From RFPI01 sp964470195 (lineage in GTDB: Bacteria > Pseudomonadota > Gammaproteobacteria > Burkholderiales > Methylophilaceae): DNA of 64,000 nt. Positions 43,022 through 52,831 of the stretch are shown piece by piece. The stretch is from contig CAYYBG010000005.1 in assembly GCA_964470195.1 (NCBI GenBank), forward strand, positions 1-64,000, written 5' to 3'. Under the pieces are notes generated by a model. That model was not told where the DNA came from and searched no databases. It worked only from the letters and a program-made list of their open reading frames with translations. A program made the position numbers and the translations under genes. How positions within the stretch are numbered: the stretch's first letter is position 1; each line of letters begins with the position of its first letter.

Positions 43022-43951
43022 CTAAATAAATTGCAGTGCAGTAGCATTCGCAATGGCGGGCGCATATACCTTTGGAGCATCTTGCTCATGCTCAAAACTT
43101 GCAAACTCCCAAGCCTCATTATCAGCCATCAATTGACGGATTAATTGATTATTTAGCGCATGGCCTGATTTATAGGCGGTAAAGGCACCCAGCAAGGGAT
43201 GACCCAATAGATATAAATCCCCAATAGCATCCAGTGCTTTATGCTTGACGAATTCATTCTCGTATCTCAGTCCATCACGATTCAAGATGCGATACTCATC
43301 CAACACAATAGCATTATCTAAACTACCACCACGTGCTAATCCCATAGATCGAAGGGCTTCAACTTCGTGCATAAATCCAAAAGTACGGGCTCGGCTAACT
43401 TCTCTGATATACGATTGGTCAGCAAAATCAATCACGACTCGATTATCCAAACCTTCAAATACTGGATGAAGGAAATCAATAGTGAAGTCTAAACGGAAAC
43501 CAAAATAGGGTTCAAATTTTACCCATTTGTCTGCATCTTTCACTTCTATGGTTTTTTTGATACGAATAAATTTTTTAGCAGACAGTTGCTCAGCGATTCC
43601 TGCTTGCTGAATCAAATAAACAAAAGGCGCGGAACTACCATCCATAATTGGCACTTCAGCGGCGGTTAAATCGACATAAATATTATCGATACCCAAACCA
43701 GCCAGTGCAGACATCAGGTGTTCTACGGTGGCCACTCTAACTCCCTCGTATTGCAAGGCAGAGCACATACGGGTGTCCGTGACCAACTCAGGACTTACTT
43801 TCATTTGCGGCGCATTGGGCAGATCAACGCGTCGGAATACGATACTAGTATCCACTGGTGCAGGATGCAGGGTCATCGTGACTTTGTCACCTGAGTGCAA
43901 ACCAACTCCTGTGGCACTAATCGATTTTTGTAATGTCCGTTGTTTTAGCAT
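43022..43951 (-). CDS. lpxC: UDP-3-O-acyl-N-acetylglucosamine deacetylase
   Basis: 309 residues, zinc amidase for the committed step of lipid A synthesis. TVEHLMSALAGLGIDN carries zinc ligand H78. IMDGSSAPFVYLI, GFRLDFTIDF, SRARTFGFMHEVE and the second ligand set KHKALDAIGDLYLLGHPL are intact. LpxC following ftsZ ties outer-membrane lipid to division, the standard proteobacterial layout. Confidence 0.97.
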   Translation of the reverse strand: MLKQRTLQKSISATGVGLHSGDKVTMTLHPAPVDTSIVFRRVDLPNAPQMKVSPELVTDTRMCSALQYEGVRVATVEHLMSALAGLGIDNIYVDLTAAEVPIMDGSSAPFVYLIQQAGIAEQLSAKKFIRIKKTIEVKDADKWVKFEPYFGFRLDFTIDFLHPVFEGLDNRVVIDFADQSYIREVSRARTFGFMHEVEALRSMGLARGGSLDNAIVLDEYRILNRDGLRYENEFVKHKALDAIGDLYLLGHPLLGAFTAYKSGHALNNQLIRQLMADNEAWEFASFEHEQDAPKVYAPAIANATALQFI

Positions 43952-44071
43952 CAGCTATTTTCCATTGCTTCTGTTCAGATAAAGTTTTGAACAGTGATTT
44001 TGTAAGCTATTAGCATACCATAAAGCACCTGAGCCCTTTAACAGGCAAGTAAACATGCCATCCAATCAAAC

Positions 44072-45241
44072 TTAGTCTGCTTGTTTGCGCAAGAAAGCTG
44101 GAATATCAAATTCTTCGATACCATCCTTCATCATCGCATCCACTTGTTGTCTTCTGTTGCCAGAAAATACTTCTGGTTCATCTTCCATCAAGTAACCATT
44201 GCCGTTGTAGATTGGTTGATTGGTTGTACCATCTCGCTTAACTTCAGTCACCACACGTATCTCTGGTTTTTGTTTTTGGCGATGTTCAGCAGAATTCAAT
44301 CCTGTGGCCACCATAGTCACACGTAAACCATCACCAATCTGATCATCAAACACATTACCGACAATCACCGTTGCATCCTCTGCTGCATAGGATTTAATGG
44401 TATTCATCACCTCATAATACTCTTTCATCTTAAAGTTATGGCTGGCAGTAATATTCACCAAAATACCACGTGCGTTAGTCAAATCCACATTTTCCAACAA
44501 TGGACTTGCAACCGCTTGCTCAGCTGCAATGCGCGCACGTTCCGGACCTGTGGCTAATGCCGACCCCATCATCGCCATCCCCATTTCTGACATGACAGTT
44601 CTCACGTCAGCAAAATCCACATTCACCATGCCAGGGCAATTAATAATCTCTGCAATCCCTGATACAGCATTGTGCAATACATCATTGGCTGCTTTAAAAG
44701 CATCCATAAAAGTTACATCCTCACCCAACACTTCCATCAACTTTTCATTGGGGATAATGATGAGAGAGTCCACATGACGGGAGAGTTCGTCCAAACCTTC
44801 TGCTGCTACACCCATGCGTTTACCTTCAAATAAAAATGGTTTGGTCACTACCGCAACGGTCAAAATCCCCATTTCCTTGGCAACTTGCGCGACCACTGGT
44901 GCGGCGCCTGTTCCAGTACCACCCCCCATACCCGCAGTGATAAACAACATATCAGCACCATCAATAATTTCTGCGATACGATCTCTATCTTCTAAAGCCG
45001 CCTCACGTCCAATTTCAGGTTTAGCCCCAGCCCCTAATCCTTTGGTAATATCACCGCCAATTTGTAATGTGATAGGCGCTTGGCTCTTTTTCAACGCCTG
45101 CATGTCAGTATTTGCACAAATAAACTCAACGCCATTGACATTTTTTTCTATCATATGCTCAACTGCATTACCACCACAGCCACCCACACCAATCACTTTA
45201 ATGACGGCTTCTTGTGGGTTCTTTTCCATAATTTCAAACAT
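44072..45241 (-). CDS. ftsZ: Cell division GTPase FtsZ
   Basis: 389 residues. GVGGCGGNAVEHMIE, the tubulin signature GGGTGTGAAPVVAQVAKE, the T7 loop with NVDFADVR, and a C-terminal linker ending in the FtsA/ZipA-binding tail DIPAFLRKQAD. The true start is at 45241, giving MFEIMEK, since AAGGAGG lies 5 nt before it. The longer frame from 45277 runs through that ribosome-binding site. Preceded by ftsA at 42 nt. Confidence 0.98.
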   Translation of the reverse strand: MFEIMEKNPQEAVIKVIGVGGCGGNAVEHMIEKNVNGVEFICANTDMQALKKSQAPITLQIGGDITKGLGAGAKPEIGREAALEDRDRIAEIIDGADMLFITAGMGGGTGTGAAPVVAQVAKEMGILTVAVVTKPFLFEGKRMGVAAEGLDELSRHVDSLIIIPNEKLMEVLGEDVTFMDAFKAANDVLHNAVSGIAEIINCPGMVNVDFADVRTVMSEMGMAMMGSALATGPERARIAAEQAVASPLLENVDLTNARGILVNITASHNFKMKEYYEVMNTIKSYAAEDATVIVGNVFDDQIGDGLRVTMVATGLNSAEHRQKQKPEIRVVTEVKRDGTTNQPIYNGNGYLMEDEPEVFSGNRRQQVDAMMKDGIEEFDIPAFLRKQAD

Positions 45242-45283
45242 ATCTGCCTCCTTATTTCTGCCTTTAAAATAAAACACTCACTA

Positions 45284-46522
45284 CTAAAAATTCCCTTTAA
45301 ACCAATTTTTCATGCGCTCTAGAATGTTGCCGAAAGTATTTCCTCCTAGATGTTGCTGAATATGTTGTTCGACCTGTTTTTTACCAATCAATAACAAACC
45401 AACCCCAGTGGCATAACGTGGGTTGCTAACCACTTCAGATAAACCGCCTACATAACGTGGCATGCCTAAACGAACTGGCATATGGAAGATTTCTTCACCC
45501 AACTCCACCATGCCTCGCATCATCGATGAACCACCAGTGATAACGATGCCAGAGGCAATCATCTCCTCAAGACCACTGCGGCGTAATTCCGCCTGAACAA
45601 ACTCATAAAGCTCAACCACACGAGGCTCAATCACCTCAGCTAGCGTTTGTACCGACAAATAACGTGACTCGCGTCCATCTGTTGCTTGCACCTCTACCGA
45701 CTCTCGTGGGTCAGCCAATTGACGTAAAGCACAACCATGACGCATTTTGATCTCTTCAGCGGACTGAGTCGGTGTGCGCAACGCTACGGCAACATCGTTG
45801 GTAATTTGATCGCCTGCAATAGGAATCACTGCAGTGTGTCGAATAGCCCCTTGCTTAAACACGGCAATATCGGTGGTGCCTCCACCTATATCGACTAGAC
45901 ATACTCCCAACTCTTTCTCGTCATCGGTCAACACCGCTTCACTCGATGCCAATGGCTGAAGAATTAGGTCACTCACCTCAAGGCCACAACGCTTAATACT
46001 TTTCACGATATTTTGTGCCGCAGCGACGGCACCCGTGACAATATGCACTTTGACTTCTAGCTTCATGCCGCTCATGCCTAATGGCTCACGCACATCCTCT
46101 TGGCCGTCAATAATGTATTCCTGTGTCAGGATATGAAGTATTTGCTGATCCGAGGGTAAGGCAATCGCTTGGGCGGTTTCAATCACCCGCTGCACATCAG
46201 CTTCACTCACTTCAGCATCTTTAATCTTGACCATGCCACGCGCATTGATACTTTGTACATGACTGCCAGCAATGCCAGTGAATACCTCGCGGATTTTGCA
46301 ATCGGCCATCAGCTCAGCCTCCTCGATGGCACGTTGAATTGCGTTTACGGTGGAGTCGATATTAATCACCACGCCTTTTTTCAAACCTCTTGAGGTATGC
46401 TGTCCTAATCCGATCACATTCAGACTGTTGTCGGGCAAAAGCTCTGCAACAATTGCCACGACTTTAGATGTGCCTATGTCCAATCCGATAATCAGATTTC
46501 TCTCGTCTTTAACCCTACTCAT
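45284..46522 (-). CDS. ftsA: Cell division actin homologue FtsA
   Basis: 412 residues. LIIGLDIGTSKVVAIVAEL, the 1C domain following, CLVDIGGGTTDIAVFKQGAIRHTAVIPIAGDQITNDVA, and ITGGSSMMRGMVELGEEIF are the actin-fold phosphate and adenosine motifs. The C terminus ends in a short amphipathic helix MKNWFKGNF that anchors FtsA to the membrane. It lies between ftsQ and ftsZ and tethers FtsZ filaments. Confidence 0.97.
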   Translation of the reverse strand: MSRVKDERNLIIGLDIGTSKVVAIVAELLPDNSLNVIGLGQHTSRGLKKGVVINIDSTVNAIQRAIEEAELMADCKIREVFTGIAGSHVQSINARGMVKIKDAEVSEADVQRVIETAQAIALPSDQQILHILTQEYIIDGQEDVREPLGMSGMKLEVKVHIVTGAVAAAQNIVKSIKRCGLEVSDLILQPLASSEAVLTDDEKELGVCLVDIGGGTTDIAVFKQGAIRHTAVIPIAGDQITNDVAVALRTPTQSAEEIKMRHGCALRQLADPRESVEVQATDGRESRYLSVQTLAEVIEPRVVELYEFVQAELRRSGLEEMIASGIVITGGSSMMRGMVELGEEIFHMPVRLGMPRYVGGLSEVVSNPRYATGVGLLLIGKKQVEQHIQQHLGGNTFGNILERMKNWFKGNF

Positions 46523-46567
46523 ATGATGTCTCCACTGTTATCTTTATACCCATCATGCTGTTATGCA

Positions 46568-47407
46568 TTATTTCTTTGCCTCTGTTCTGGCGGGTAATTT
46601 AGCTTTTGCTTTGCTGTTAGCTTTATTACTCGCAGTTGCAGAATTGATTGCCTTAACCAAGCTTTTTGCTTGTCCTGCAAATGGGTTGGCCACTGTTTTA
46701 TTAACAGGCACAAGCCCAATGCGTCTCACCGCAAAGCCGTTGGGATAGCGTAAGTCCACATAACTCAGTTTTCCTCCTACACTGCTCGCCGTTATGTCAT
46801 ACACATGCAAAAATCTTTGTAAACGCTGCTGCATTCTTTCCCGTCCCAAAGCAACCGTTAAACCGCTTTCTGTGGCTAATTGCCAGGATCCTCGAGGAGA
46901 CAAAATCAACTCATTAATCTTCTGTTGTTTATCCAGCAACATCTGCTGGTATTGCTGATAAGCTTGTGCCATTTTGTTTACGGCATCACCAGGGCCATAA
47001 AAAATCGGTAATTCAGCATCTGATGCAGCAGTAAATAGTTCTCCATGGGTATTCACCAAAGCTAAATTGCCCCATCTTGCCAAGGCCTGATGTTCTTCAA
47101 TTGACACCTCCAAGCTATTGGGCCAACGACGTTTAACAATGACGTTTCTAGCCCAAGGTAATTTCTGAAATGCCTCGCGAGTTTTTTCCAGATTGACTGT
47201 AAAAAAATTACCAGTTAAATAACGGCTCACAATCAATCGCACCTGTTCTTGTGTCACATGTTCAAGCTTGTTTTCTACTTTGACTTCTTTGAGTGGGAAC
47301 AAAGGTGTGCGAATTAACAAAAATAAAGCCGCATAAACCATCATGATGAATGCCATGGCAAACATGATATTGGCCAACAAATTCAGCACATGTGGCTTAT
47401 TCCACAT
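46568..47407 (-). CDS. ftsQ: Cell division protein FtsQ with a basic C-terminal tail
   Basis: 279 residues. A short cytoplasmic start, one membrane segment (about 8-33), a POTRA domain (PLKEVKVENKLEHVTQEQVRLIV and RNVIVKRRWPNSLEVSIEEHQALARW), and a beta domain with LSPRGSWQLATESGLTVALG and YVDLRYPNGFAVR. The last ~35 residues are rich in Ala, Lys and Ser, an extra periplasmic tail not needed for the fold. Two ATGs are adjacent; the second (47407) is best spaced from AAGGAGG. It overlaps ddl by 11 nt. Confidence 0.95.
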   Translation of the reverse strand: MWNKPHVLNLLANIMFAMAFIMMVYAALFLLIRTPLFPLKEVKVENKLEHVTQEQVRLIVSRYLTGNFFTVNLEKTREAFQKLPWARNVIVKRRWPNSLEVSIEEHQALARWGNLALVNTHGELFTAASDAELPIFYGPGDAVNKMAQAYQQYQQMLLDKQQKINELILSPRGSWQLATESGLTVALGRERMQQRLQRFLHVYDITASSVGGKLSYVDLRYPNGFAVRRIGLVPVNKTVANPFAGQAKSLVKAINSATASNKANSKAKAKLPARTEAKK

Positions 47408-48317
47408 CATGTCCTCCTTGCGTCAATTGCAAGATACGCAATACCAATTGGTCAAAGCTTATTCCAGCTGCCTTGGCTGCCATCGGCACTAAACTGTGGT
47501 CGGTCATGCCGGGGCTAGTATTGATCTCAAGAAAATAATGTTTTCCCGCCTCATCCATCAGAAAATCTACTCTACCCCAGCCACTGGCGCCGATTGCTTT
47601 GAATGCCTGTAATGCTTCTACTTGAATCTTGGCTTGAACATCCTCTGTCAAACCGCATGGGCATAAGTACTGTGTATCATCTCGAAGATATTTCGCTTCA
47701 TAATCGTAAAACTCATTACCAGGGACAATACGAACAATAGGCAAAGCTTGTTCACCCAAAATCCCGACGGTATATTCACCCCCACCCACAAACTGCTCTG
47801 CTATAACCAAGGGATCCAACTGACGTGCCAACTCATAAGCTGGTGCCAATTGATGCAGTTGTTTTACCTTGCTAATCCCAATGCTGGATCCTTCATTAGC
47901 CGGTTTCACAAACAAAGGAAGAGCCAAATTTTTTGCTACTTGCGTCAAATCACTGTGCTCATCCAACAACTGGAACGCGGGCGTCGCTATGCCAGCTGAT
48001 TGCCAAATTAGTTTGGTCCTCCACTTATCCATTCCTAATGCAGAGGCCATCACGCCTGAGCCGGTGTAAGGAATATTCATCAACTCCAAAACACCTTGAA
48101 TGCAGCCATCCTCACCATAACGTCCATGTAAGGCAATAAAAGCCATATCAGCTCGTTGCAAATCATTAAGGGGGTCACAGGCGGGATCAAAGGCAAAGGC
48201 TTGCACACCACTTTGCAACAAAGCTTGTAACACTGCTGTCCCGCTTTTTAGCGAAATTTCCCGCTCGGCAGAACGCCCTCCCATTAATACTGCCACTTTG
48301 CCTAATTGATGATTCAT
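47397..48317 (-). CDS. ddl: D-alanine-D-alanine ligase
   Basis: 306 residues, ATP-grasp, DdlB type. VAVLMGGRSAEREISLKSG, ALHGRYGEDGCIQGVLE, PYTGSGVMASALGMDK, KPANEGSSIGISKV, and EINTSPGMTDHSLVPMAAKAAG are all family hallmarks. Encodes the dipeptide used by MurF. It follows murB by 2 nt and overlaps ftsQ, the normal murC-ddl-ftsQ neighbourhood with murB added. Confidence 0.97.
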   Translation of the reverse strand: MNHQLGKVAVLMGGRSAEREISLKSGTAVLQALLQSGVQAFAFDPACDPLNDLQRADMAFIALHGRYGEDGCIQGVLELMNIPYTGSGVMASALGMDKWRTKLIWQSAGIATPAFQLLDEHSDLTQVAKNLALPLFVKPANEGSSIGISKVKQLHQLAPAYELARQLDPLVIAEQFVGGGEYTVGILGEQALPIVRIVPGNEFYDYEAKYLRDDTQYLCPCGLTEDVQAKIQVEALQAFKAIGASGWGRVDFLMDEAGKHYFLEINTSPGMTDHSLVPMAAKAAGISFDQLVLRILQLTQGGHDVE

Positions 48318-48319
48318 CG

Positions 48320-49210
48320 CTATCCCAATAACTTGACTTCTTGTTGTAACTGCACACCAAATTTTTCTTGTACGCTTGCACGCATCAAATCGATTAACTG
48401 TTGTATATCCCTCGCGCTGGCATTGCCCAAATTGACAATAAAATTGGCATGCTTAGAGGAAATTTGTGCACCACCTATGACTTTGCCTTTTAATCCACAG
48501 GCTTCTATCAATCTCGCCGCATGGTCTCCAGGCGGATTGCGAAAAGTCGAGCCCGCATTAGGTAAATTCAAAGGTTGACTGGCTAATCGCTTGGCGAGTA
48601 ACTGTTTCATTTCTGCCTCAGCCTTGGCACTATCGCCTTGGGGTAAATCCAACCATGCCGCGACAAACCATTCCTGCACCTGAGGCATTTGCACATGTCG
48701 ATAGCTAGCGACAAACTCATTGCGTTGACGCTGATGTAAGCCACCTTGGCTATCCAAGGTCATCACACGACTGACTAAATCCCATGTTTCGCCGCCATGA
48801 CATCCTGCATTCATGGCCAAAGCCCCTCCCATCGTTCCGGGAATTCCTGCCAAAAACTCCGCTCCACTCAAGCCCGACTTAACACAAAAACGCGCTACTT
48901 TGGCGGTGGTCACTCCAGCTTCGGCATATACCAAGCCATGCTCCATATACAATTGATTCAAAGCGTTATGCATGATCACGACCGTGCCTGAGATACCTGC
49001 ATCTGGAACTAACAAATTAGAACCCAAGCCCACTACATAACGTGGCTCATGCGCTGGCAAACTACCGATAAACTGTTGCAGGTCAGCTAAGTCTGCTGGA
49101 ATATACAAGCGCTCGGCATGCCCACCAACGCGCCAACTGTTGTAGCGTTGCATAGACTCATTCAATTTAAGTACACCACGCAATTCTGTTTTTTCTTGGG
49201 CCGCTATCAT
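48320..49210 (-). CDS. murB: UDP-N-acetylenolpyruvoylglucosamine reductase
   Basis: 296 residues, FAD enzyme. YNSWRVGGHAERLYIP, VVGLGSNLLVPD, SGAEFLAGIPGTMGGALAMNAGCHGGETWD and NAGSTFRNPPGDHAARLIEACGLKG are the standard motifs. The catalytic Ser in AGSTFRNP places it with the shorter type II MurB. Its start overlaps the murC stop by 4 nt. Confidence 0.97.
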   Translation of the reverse strand: MIAAQEKTELRGVLKLNESMQRYNSWRVGGHAERLYIPADLADLQQFIGSLPAHEPRYVVGLGSNLLVPDAGISGTVVIMHNALNQLYMEHGLVYAEAGVTTAKVARFCVKSGLSGAEFLAGIPGTMGGALAMNAGCHGGETWDLVSRVMTLDSQGGLHQRQRNEFVASYRHVQMPQVQEWFVAAWLDLPQGDSAKAEAEMKQLLAKRLASQPLNLPNAGSTFRNPPGDHAARLIEACGLKGKVIGGAQISSKHANFIVNLGNASARDIQQLIDLMRASVQEKFGVQLQQEVKLLG

Positions 49211-50610
49211 GCTGATAACTCCTTAGCCAATTGCTTGGTTTTACTAGCGACCTGGCCAATACTGCCAGCCCCCATCACGATCACCACATCACCCTGTTGT
49301 GCGTTTTGTAAAATAGCGAGAGGCAACTCTGTCGGCGCAGAGAAATACTGCACATGCTCCAATTGGCCTTGAATGGATTGCATTAACGCCTCAGCATCCG
49401 CTCCTTCGATAGCAGTCTCACCAGCGCTATAAACCTCAGTCAGCAATAAGTTATCGACACTTGCCAATACTTCAACAAAATCTGCAAAACAATCGCGTGT
49501 ACGGGTATATCGATGAGGCTGAAACACCATCATTAAACGTCTACCTGGATAAGCTGCTCTAGCAGCAGCAATCACTGCACGCAACTCAACTGGATGATGT
49601 CCGTAGTCATCGACGAGGGTGAACTGTTTGCCCTGCGGACTAGTGATATCTCCGTATTGCTCAAAGCGTCTTCCAACTCCACGGAACTCAGCCAAAGCTT
49701 TGATGATGGCGCTATCAGGTACATTCAACTCACTGGCAATAGCAATCGCCGCAAGCGCGTTTTGCACATAATGTCTTCCTGGCAAATTAAGTCGCACATC
49801 AAAGCGTGAAGTCACCCCATTCACTCGCTCTACCGTAAACAGCATTTGCGGACCATCAGCGCGCACATTCATTGCTCTAACATTAGCGTCTTGGCTAAAT
49901 CCATAGGTGGTCACTGGTTTCGTGACACGGGGCAAAATCTCTCGGATATTGGGATCGTCGATACACAACACGGCCATGCCCCAAAATGGCAACTGTTGGA
50001 TGAATTCCACAAAAGCATTTTTTAACTTGGCAAAACTATGCTCATAGGTATCCATATGGTCAGCATCAATATTGGTGACGACTGCCATGACTGGAGTGAG
50101 ATGTAAGAACGATGCATCAGACTCATCCGCTTCAGCCACAATAAATTCTCCACTGCCCAATTTGGCATTGGCATTAGCTGACTCTAAACGACCCCCTATC
50201 ACATAGGTTGGATCCATACCAGCTTCAGCCAATATGCTAGCAATCAAACTGGTCGTAGTAGTTTTGCCATGTGTGCCAGCCACGGCAATTCCCTGTCTAA
50301 ATCGCATTAACTCGGCCAACATCATCGCACGCGGAATGACTGGAATCTTTCGACCTCTTGCCGCCACCACCTCAGGATTAGTGTCACTCACAGCACTGGA
50401 GACCACGACCACATCGGCCTCAGCAAGATGTTCTGCTTGATGTCCCTGACAAATCACAGCACCGGCAGCTTTTAATCGCTCAGTCACAGCATTGCTGGCT
50501 AGGTCAGAGCCTGACACTTGAAAGCCAAGATTCAGCAACACCTCAGCAATACCGCTCATACCAGAGCCACCAATGCCGATAAAATGAATGTTTTTGACTT
50601 TATGCTTCAA
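49207..50610 (-). CDS. murC: UDP-N-acetylmuramate-L-alanine ligase
   Basis: 467 residues. IHFIGIGGSGMSGIAEVLLNLG at the N terminus, the ATP loop VAGTHGKTTTTSLIAS, EADESDASFLHL, NIDADHMDTY and DDYGHHPVELRAVI. It adds the first amino acid of the stem peptide. Coupled by 4-nt overlaps to murG upstream and murB downstream. Confidence 0.98.
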   Translation of the reverse strand: MKHKVKNIHFIGIGGSGMSGIAEVLLNLGFQVSGSDLASNAVTERLKAAGAVICQGHQAEHLAEADVVVVSSAVSDTNPEVVAARGRKIPVIPRAMMLAELMRFRQGIAVAGTHGKTTTTSLIASILAEAGMDPTYVIGGRLESANANAKLGSGEFIVAEADESDASFLHLTPVMAVVTNIDADHMDTYEHSFAKLKNAFVEFIQQLPFWGMAVLCIDDPNIREILPRVTKPVTTYGFSQDANVRAMNVRADGPQMLFTVERVNGVTSRFDVRLNLPGRHYVQNALAAIAIASELNVPDSAIIKALAEFRGVGRRFEQYGDITSPQGKQFTLVDDYGHHPVELRAVIAAARAAYPGRRLMMVFQPHRYTRTRDCFADFVEVLASVDNLLLTEVYSAGETAIEGADAEALMQSIQGQLEHVQYFSAPTELPLAILQNAQQGDVVIVMGAGSIGQVASKTKQLAKELSA

Positions 50611-51671
50611 GCGACCAACTCCTCACAGCAATGCGCCACTAAATGAGCTGCTTTTGGTTTGCCTAATTGATGGGCTTTTTCAGCCATCAACAAACATTGG
50701 TCATGGTTTAAGCTGACTAGTACATCCGCTAAACCCTCAGCATTAAAATCCTTTTGTTGTATCAATAGTGCCGCACCTGCTTCAACAAGATAGTGCGCAT
50801 TACTCGTTTGATGGTCATCAACCGCATAAGGGAAAGGCACCAACAAACTCCCCAGTCCAACACTGGAAAGCTCTGCAATGGTCATTGCGCCTGCACGACA
50901 TATCACGAAGTCTGCCCAAGCATACCAATGCGCCATATCCTGCAAATATTCTCGGCAGTCTGCTTCAATGTCATAACGTCGATAATGATGTTGTAAATCT
51001 TGTATATGTTGAGTCCCAGCTTGATGTACTACCTCTGGTCGCTGATTAGGCTCAAGCATCGCTAATGCGGCTGGAACAGTCTGATTCAATGCTTGCGCAC
51101 CCAAACTTCCGCCTACTACCAATATCCTTAACTTACCCGCACGCTTAGCCATGCGTACTAACGGAGCAGGTAGGTGGCAAATATCAGCGCGTACTGGATT
51201 ACCCACCATTTCGGAATCCGCCAGTGCATTAGGAAAGGCACACAAGGTACGATTGGCTAGCTTAGCCAAGACACGATTGGTTAATCCGGCCACAGAGTTT
51301 TGTTCGTGTATCACTAAAGGTTTGCCTAGCAACTTTGCTGCAATACCGCCAGGGAATGCAGCAAATCCACCCATTCCCAACACCACATTGGGCTGGTATT
51401 TTCTCAACGCAAGCATGCTTTGCATGAGAGCGCGAAAGACAGCCATAGGCATCGTTAGCCAAGTCCTAATGCCTTTACCACGTACACCATGCATTTGAAT
51501 CATGGTTTTCTCATAGGGCTTGTCGGCAATCAATCGGTTTTCCATTCCTCCTTGGGTACACAGCCAGACCACACGCCAACCTTTTTCAAGCAATACATCG
51601 GCAACCGCCATCGCTGGATAGACATGTCCTCCAGTACCCCCCGCCATGACCATTAAAGTGTACTGACTCAT
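50607..51671 (-). CDS. murG: UDP-N-acetylglucosamine-undecaprenyl-PP-MurNAc-pentapeptide transferase
   Basis: 354 residues, GT-B fold at the inner face of the membrane; makes lipid II. MVMAGGTGGHVYPAMAVADVL, GMGGFAAFPGGIAAKLLGKPLVIHEQNSVAG, ILVVGGSLGAQALN, and the donor-site FVICRAGAMTIAELSSVGLGSLLVPFPYAVDDHQT segment are complete. Coupled by 4-nt overlaps to ftsW and murC. Confidence 0.98.
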   Translation of the reverse strand: MSQYTLMVMAGGTGGHVYPAMAVADVLLEKGWRVVWLCTQGGMENRLIADKPYEKTMIQMHGVRGKGIRTWLTMPMAVFRALMQSMLALRKYQPNVVLGMGGFAAFPGGIAAKLLGKPLVIHEQNSVAGLTNRVLAKLANRTLCAFPNALADSEMVGNPVRADICHLPAPLVRMAKRAGKLRILVVGGSLGAQALNQTVPAALAMLEPNQRPEVVHQAGTQHIQDLQHHYRRYDIEADCREYLQDMAHWYAWADFVICRAGAMTIAELSSVGLGSLLVPFPYAVDDHQTSNAHYLVEAGAALLIQQKDFNAEGLADVLVSLNHDQCLLMAEKAHQLGKPKAAHLVAHCCEELVA

Positions 51672-52831
51672 ACTGGAATACCTCGGTCAATACGGCGATT
51701 TTCCCAGTCTATGCGTAACAGCACTGCCATGGCGACGCAGTTCACTAAAATGCCGCTACCGCCAAATGACATAAGTGGCAGGGTTAAGCCTTTGGTAGGC
51801 AACAGCCCCATATTTACTCCCATATTGATGATGCCTTGGGCACCCAACCACACGGCAATCCCTTGCGCTAATAAAGCAGAGAAATAACGCTCGTTTTGAA
51901 TGGCTGCTTTAGCGATATTGAAACAACGCACAATCAACCATGCGAATAGGCCAATCACAATAGCCACTCCAACAAAGCCTAACTCTTCAGCAATCACCGC
52001 TAATAAAAAGTCCGTGTGTGCTTCTGGCAAATACATTAACTTTTCTACACTTGCCCCCAAGCCCACACCAAACCACTCGCCACGCCCAAACGCCATCAAA
52101 GCATGGGAGAGCTGATAGCCTTTTCCATAAGGATCAGCCCATGGATCCATATAGCCAATAATGCGTTGGAGTCGATACGGGGATGACCAAATGAGCACCA
52201 CAAAACCAATCACCAACATCACAATCAACACAACAAAAATTCGAATGTTGATACCGCCCAACCACAAGATACCTATGGAGATTGCCGCGATTACAGCGAA
52301 TGCGCCAAAGTCAGGCTCAAATAACAACAATCCTCCAACCAACAACATTACGGCAAGCATCGGCATGAATCCATGCTTGACACTATCCATCAACGCAGCT
52401 TTGCGGGTGGTGTAATCGGCCACATACATTGCCGCCAATAATTTCATAAACTCGGAGGGCTGTACTTGGAAGAACAGCAATTTAATCCAGCGTCTACTTC
52501 CCAATACCTTATGACCAATCCCAGGAATCGCTACCAGCAGTAACAACAATAAGCCAAGTAAAAATAATACTGGTGCCATACGTTGCCAAACATGGGTGGG
52601 CACTTGAAATGCCAACACACCAGCGACTAATCCAATGACTACAAATATGCCTTGACGCATTAAGAAATAAGTACTTTGTTGATGGGTCGCCTCTTTTACT
52701 TCAGCAGTAGCGATTGATGCGGAATACACCATCACCAATCCAAAGGCTAATAAAATTAATGTCACCCAAAGCAAAGCTTGGTCATATGTCGCCCCAACAA
52801 TTTTTCCGCGATTGGCAAAGGTCACGCTCAT
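51668..52831 (-). CDS. ftsW: Peptidoglycan polymerase FtsW (SEDS family)
   Basis: 387 residues with about 10 membrane segments. SRRWIKLLFFQVQPSEFMKL, PDFGAFAVIAAI, YGKGYQLSHALMAFGRGEWFGVGLGASVEKLMYLPEAHTDFLLAVIAEELGFVG and PTKGLTLPLMSFGGSGILVN are the SEDS signatures, including the catalytic aspartate-containing region. It polymerises septal glycan together with FtsI. Confidence 0.97.
   Translation of the reverse strand: MSVTFANRGKIVGATYDQALLWVTLILLAFGLVMVYSASIATAEVKEATHQQSTYFLMRQGIFVVIGLVAGVLAFQVPTHVWQRMAPVLFLLGLLLLLLVAIPGIGHKVLGSRRWIKLLFFQVQPSEFMKLLAAMYVADYTTRKAALMDSVKHGFMPMLAVMLLVGGLLLFEPDFGAFAVIAAISIGILWLGGINIRIFVVLIVMLVIGFVVLIWSSPYRLQRIIGYMDPWADPYGKGYQLSHALMAFGRGEWFGVGLGASVEKLMYLPEAHTDFLLAVIAEELGFVGVAIVIGLFAWLIVRCFNIAKAAIQNERYFSALLAQGIAVWLGAQGIINMGVNMGLLPTKGLTLPLMSFGGSGILVNCVAMAVLLRIDWENRRIDRGIPV

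Noticed and set aside
44814..45272. Plus-strand 152-residue frame opposite ftsZ
   Set aside because: Fully antisense to the conserved ftsZ N-terminal half; composition is the mirror of its codons and no ribosome-binding site or family is seen.
46665..46681. TTTGC-N7-GCAAA pattern inside ftsQ, identical in geometry to the argA dyads
   Set aside because: Explained by conserved-frame codons (A-G-Q-A-K) in the middle of an operon, with no promoter; treated as a chance match and as a caution for the argA linker site.
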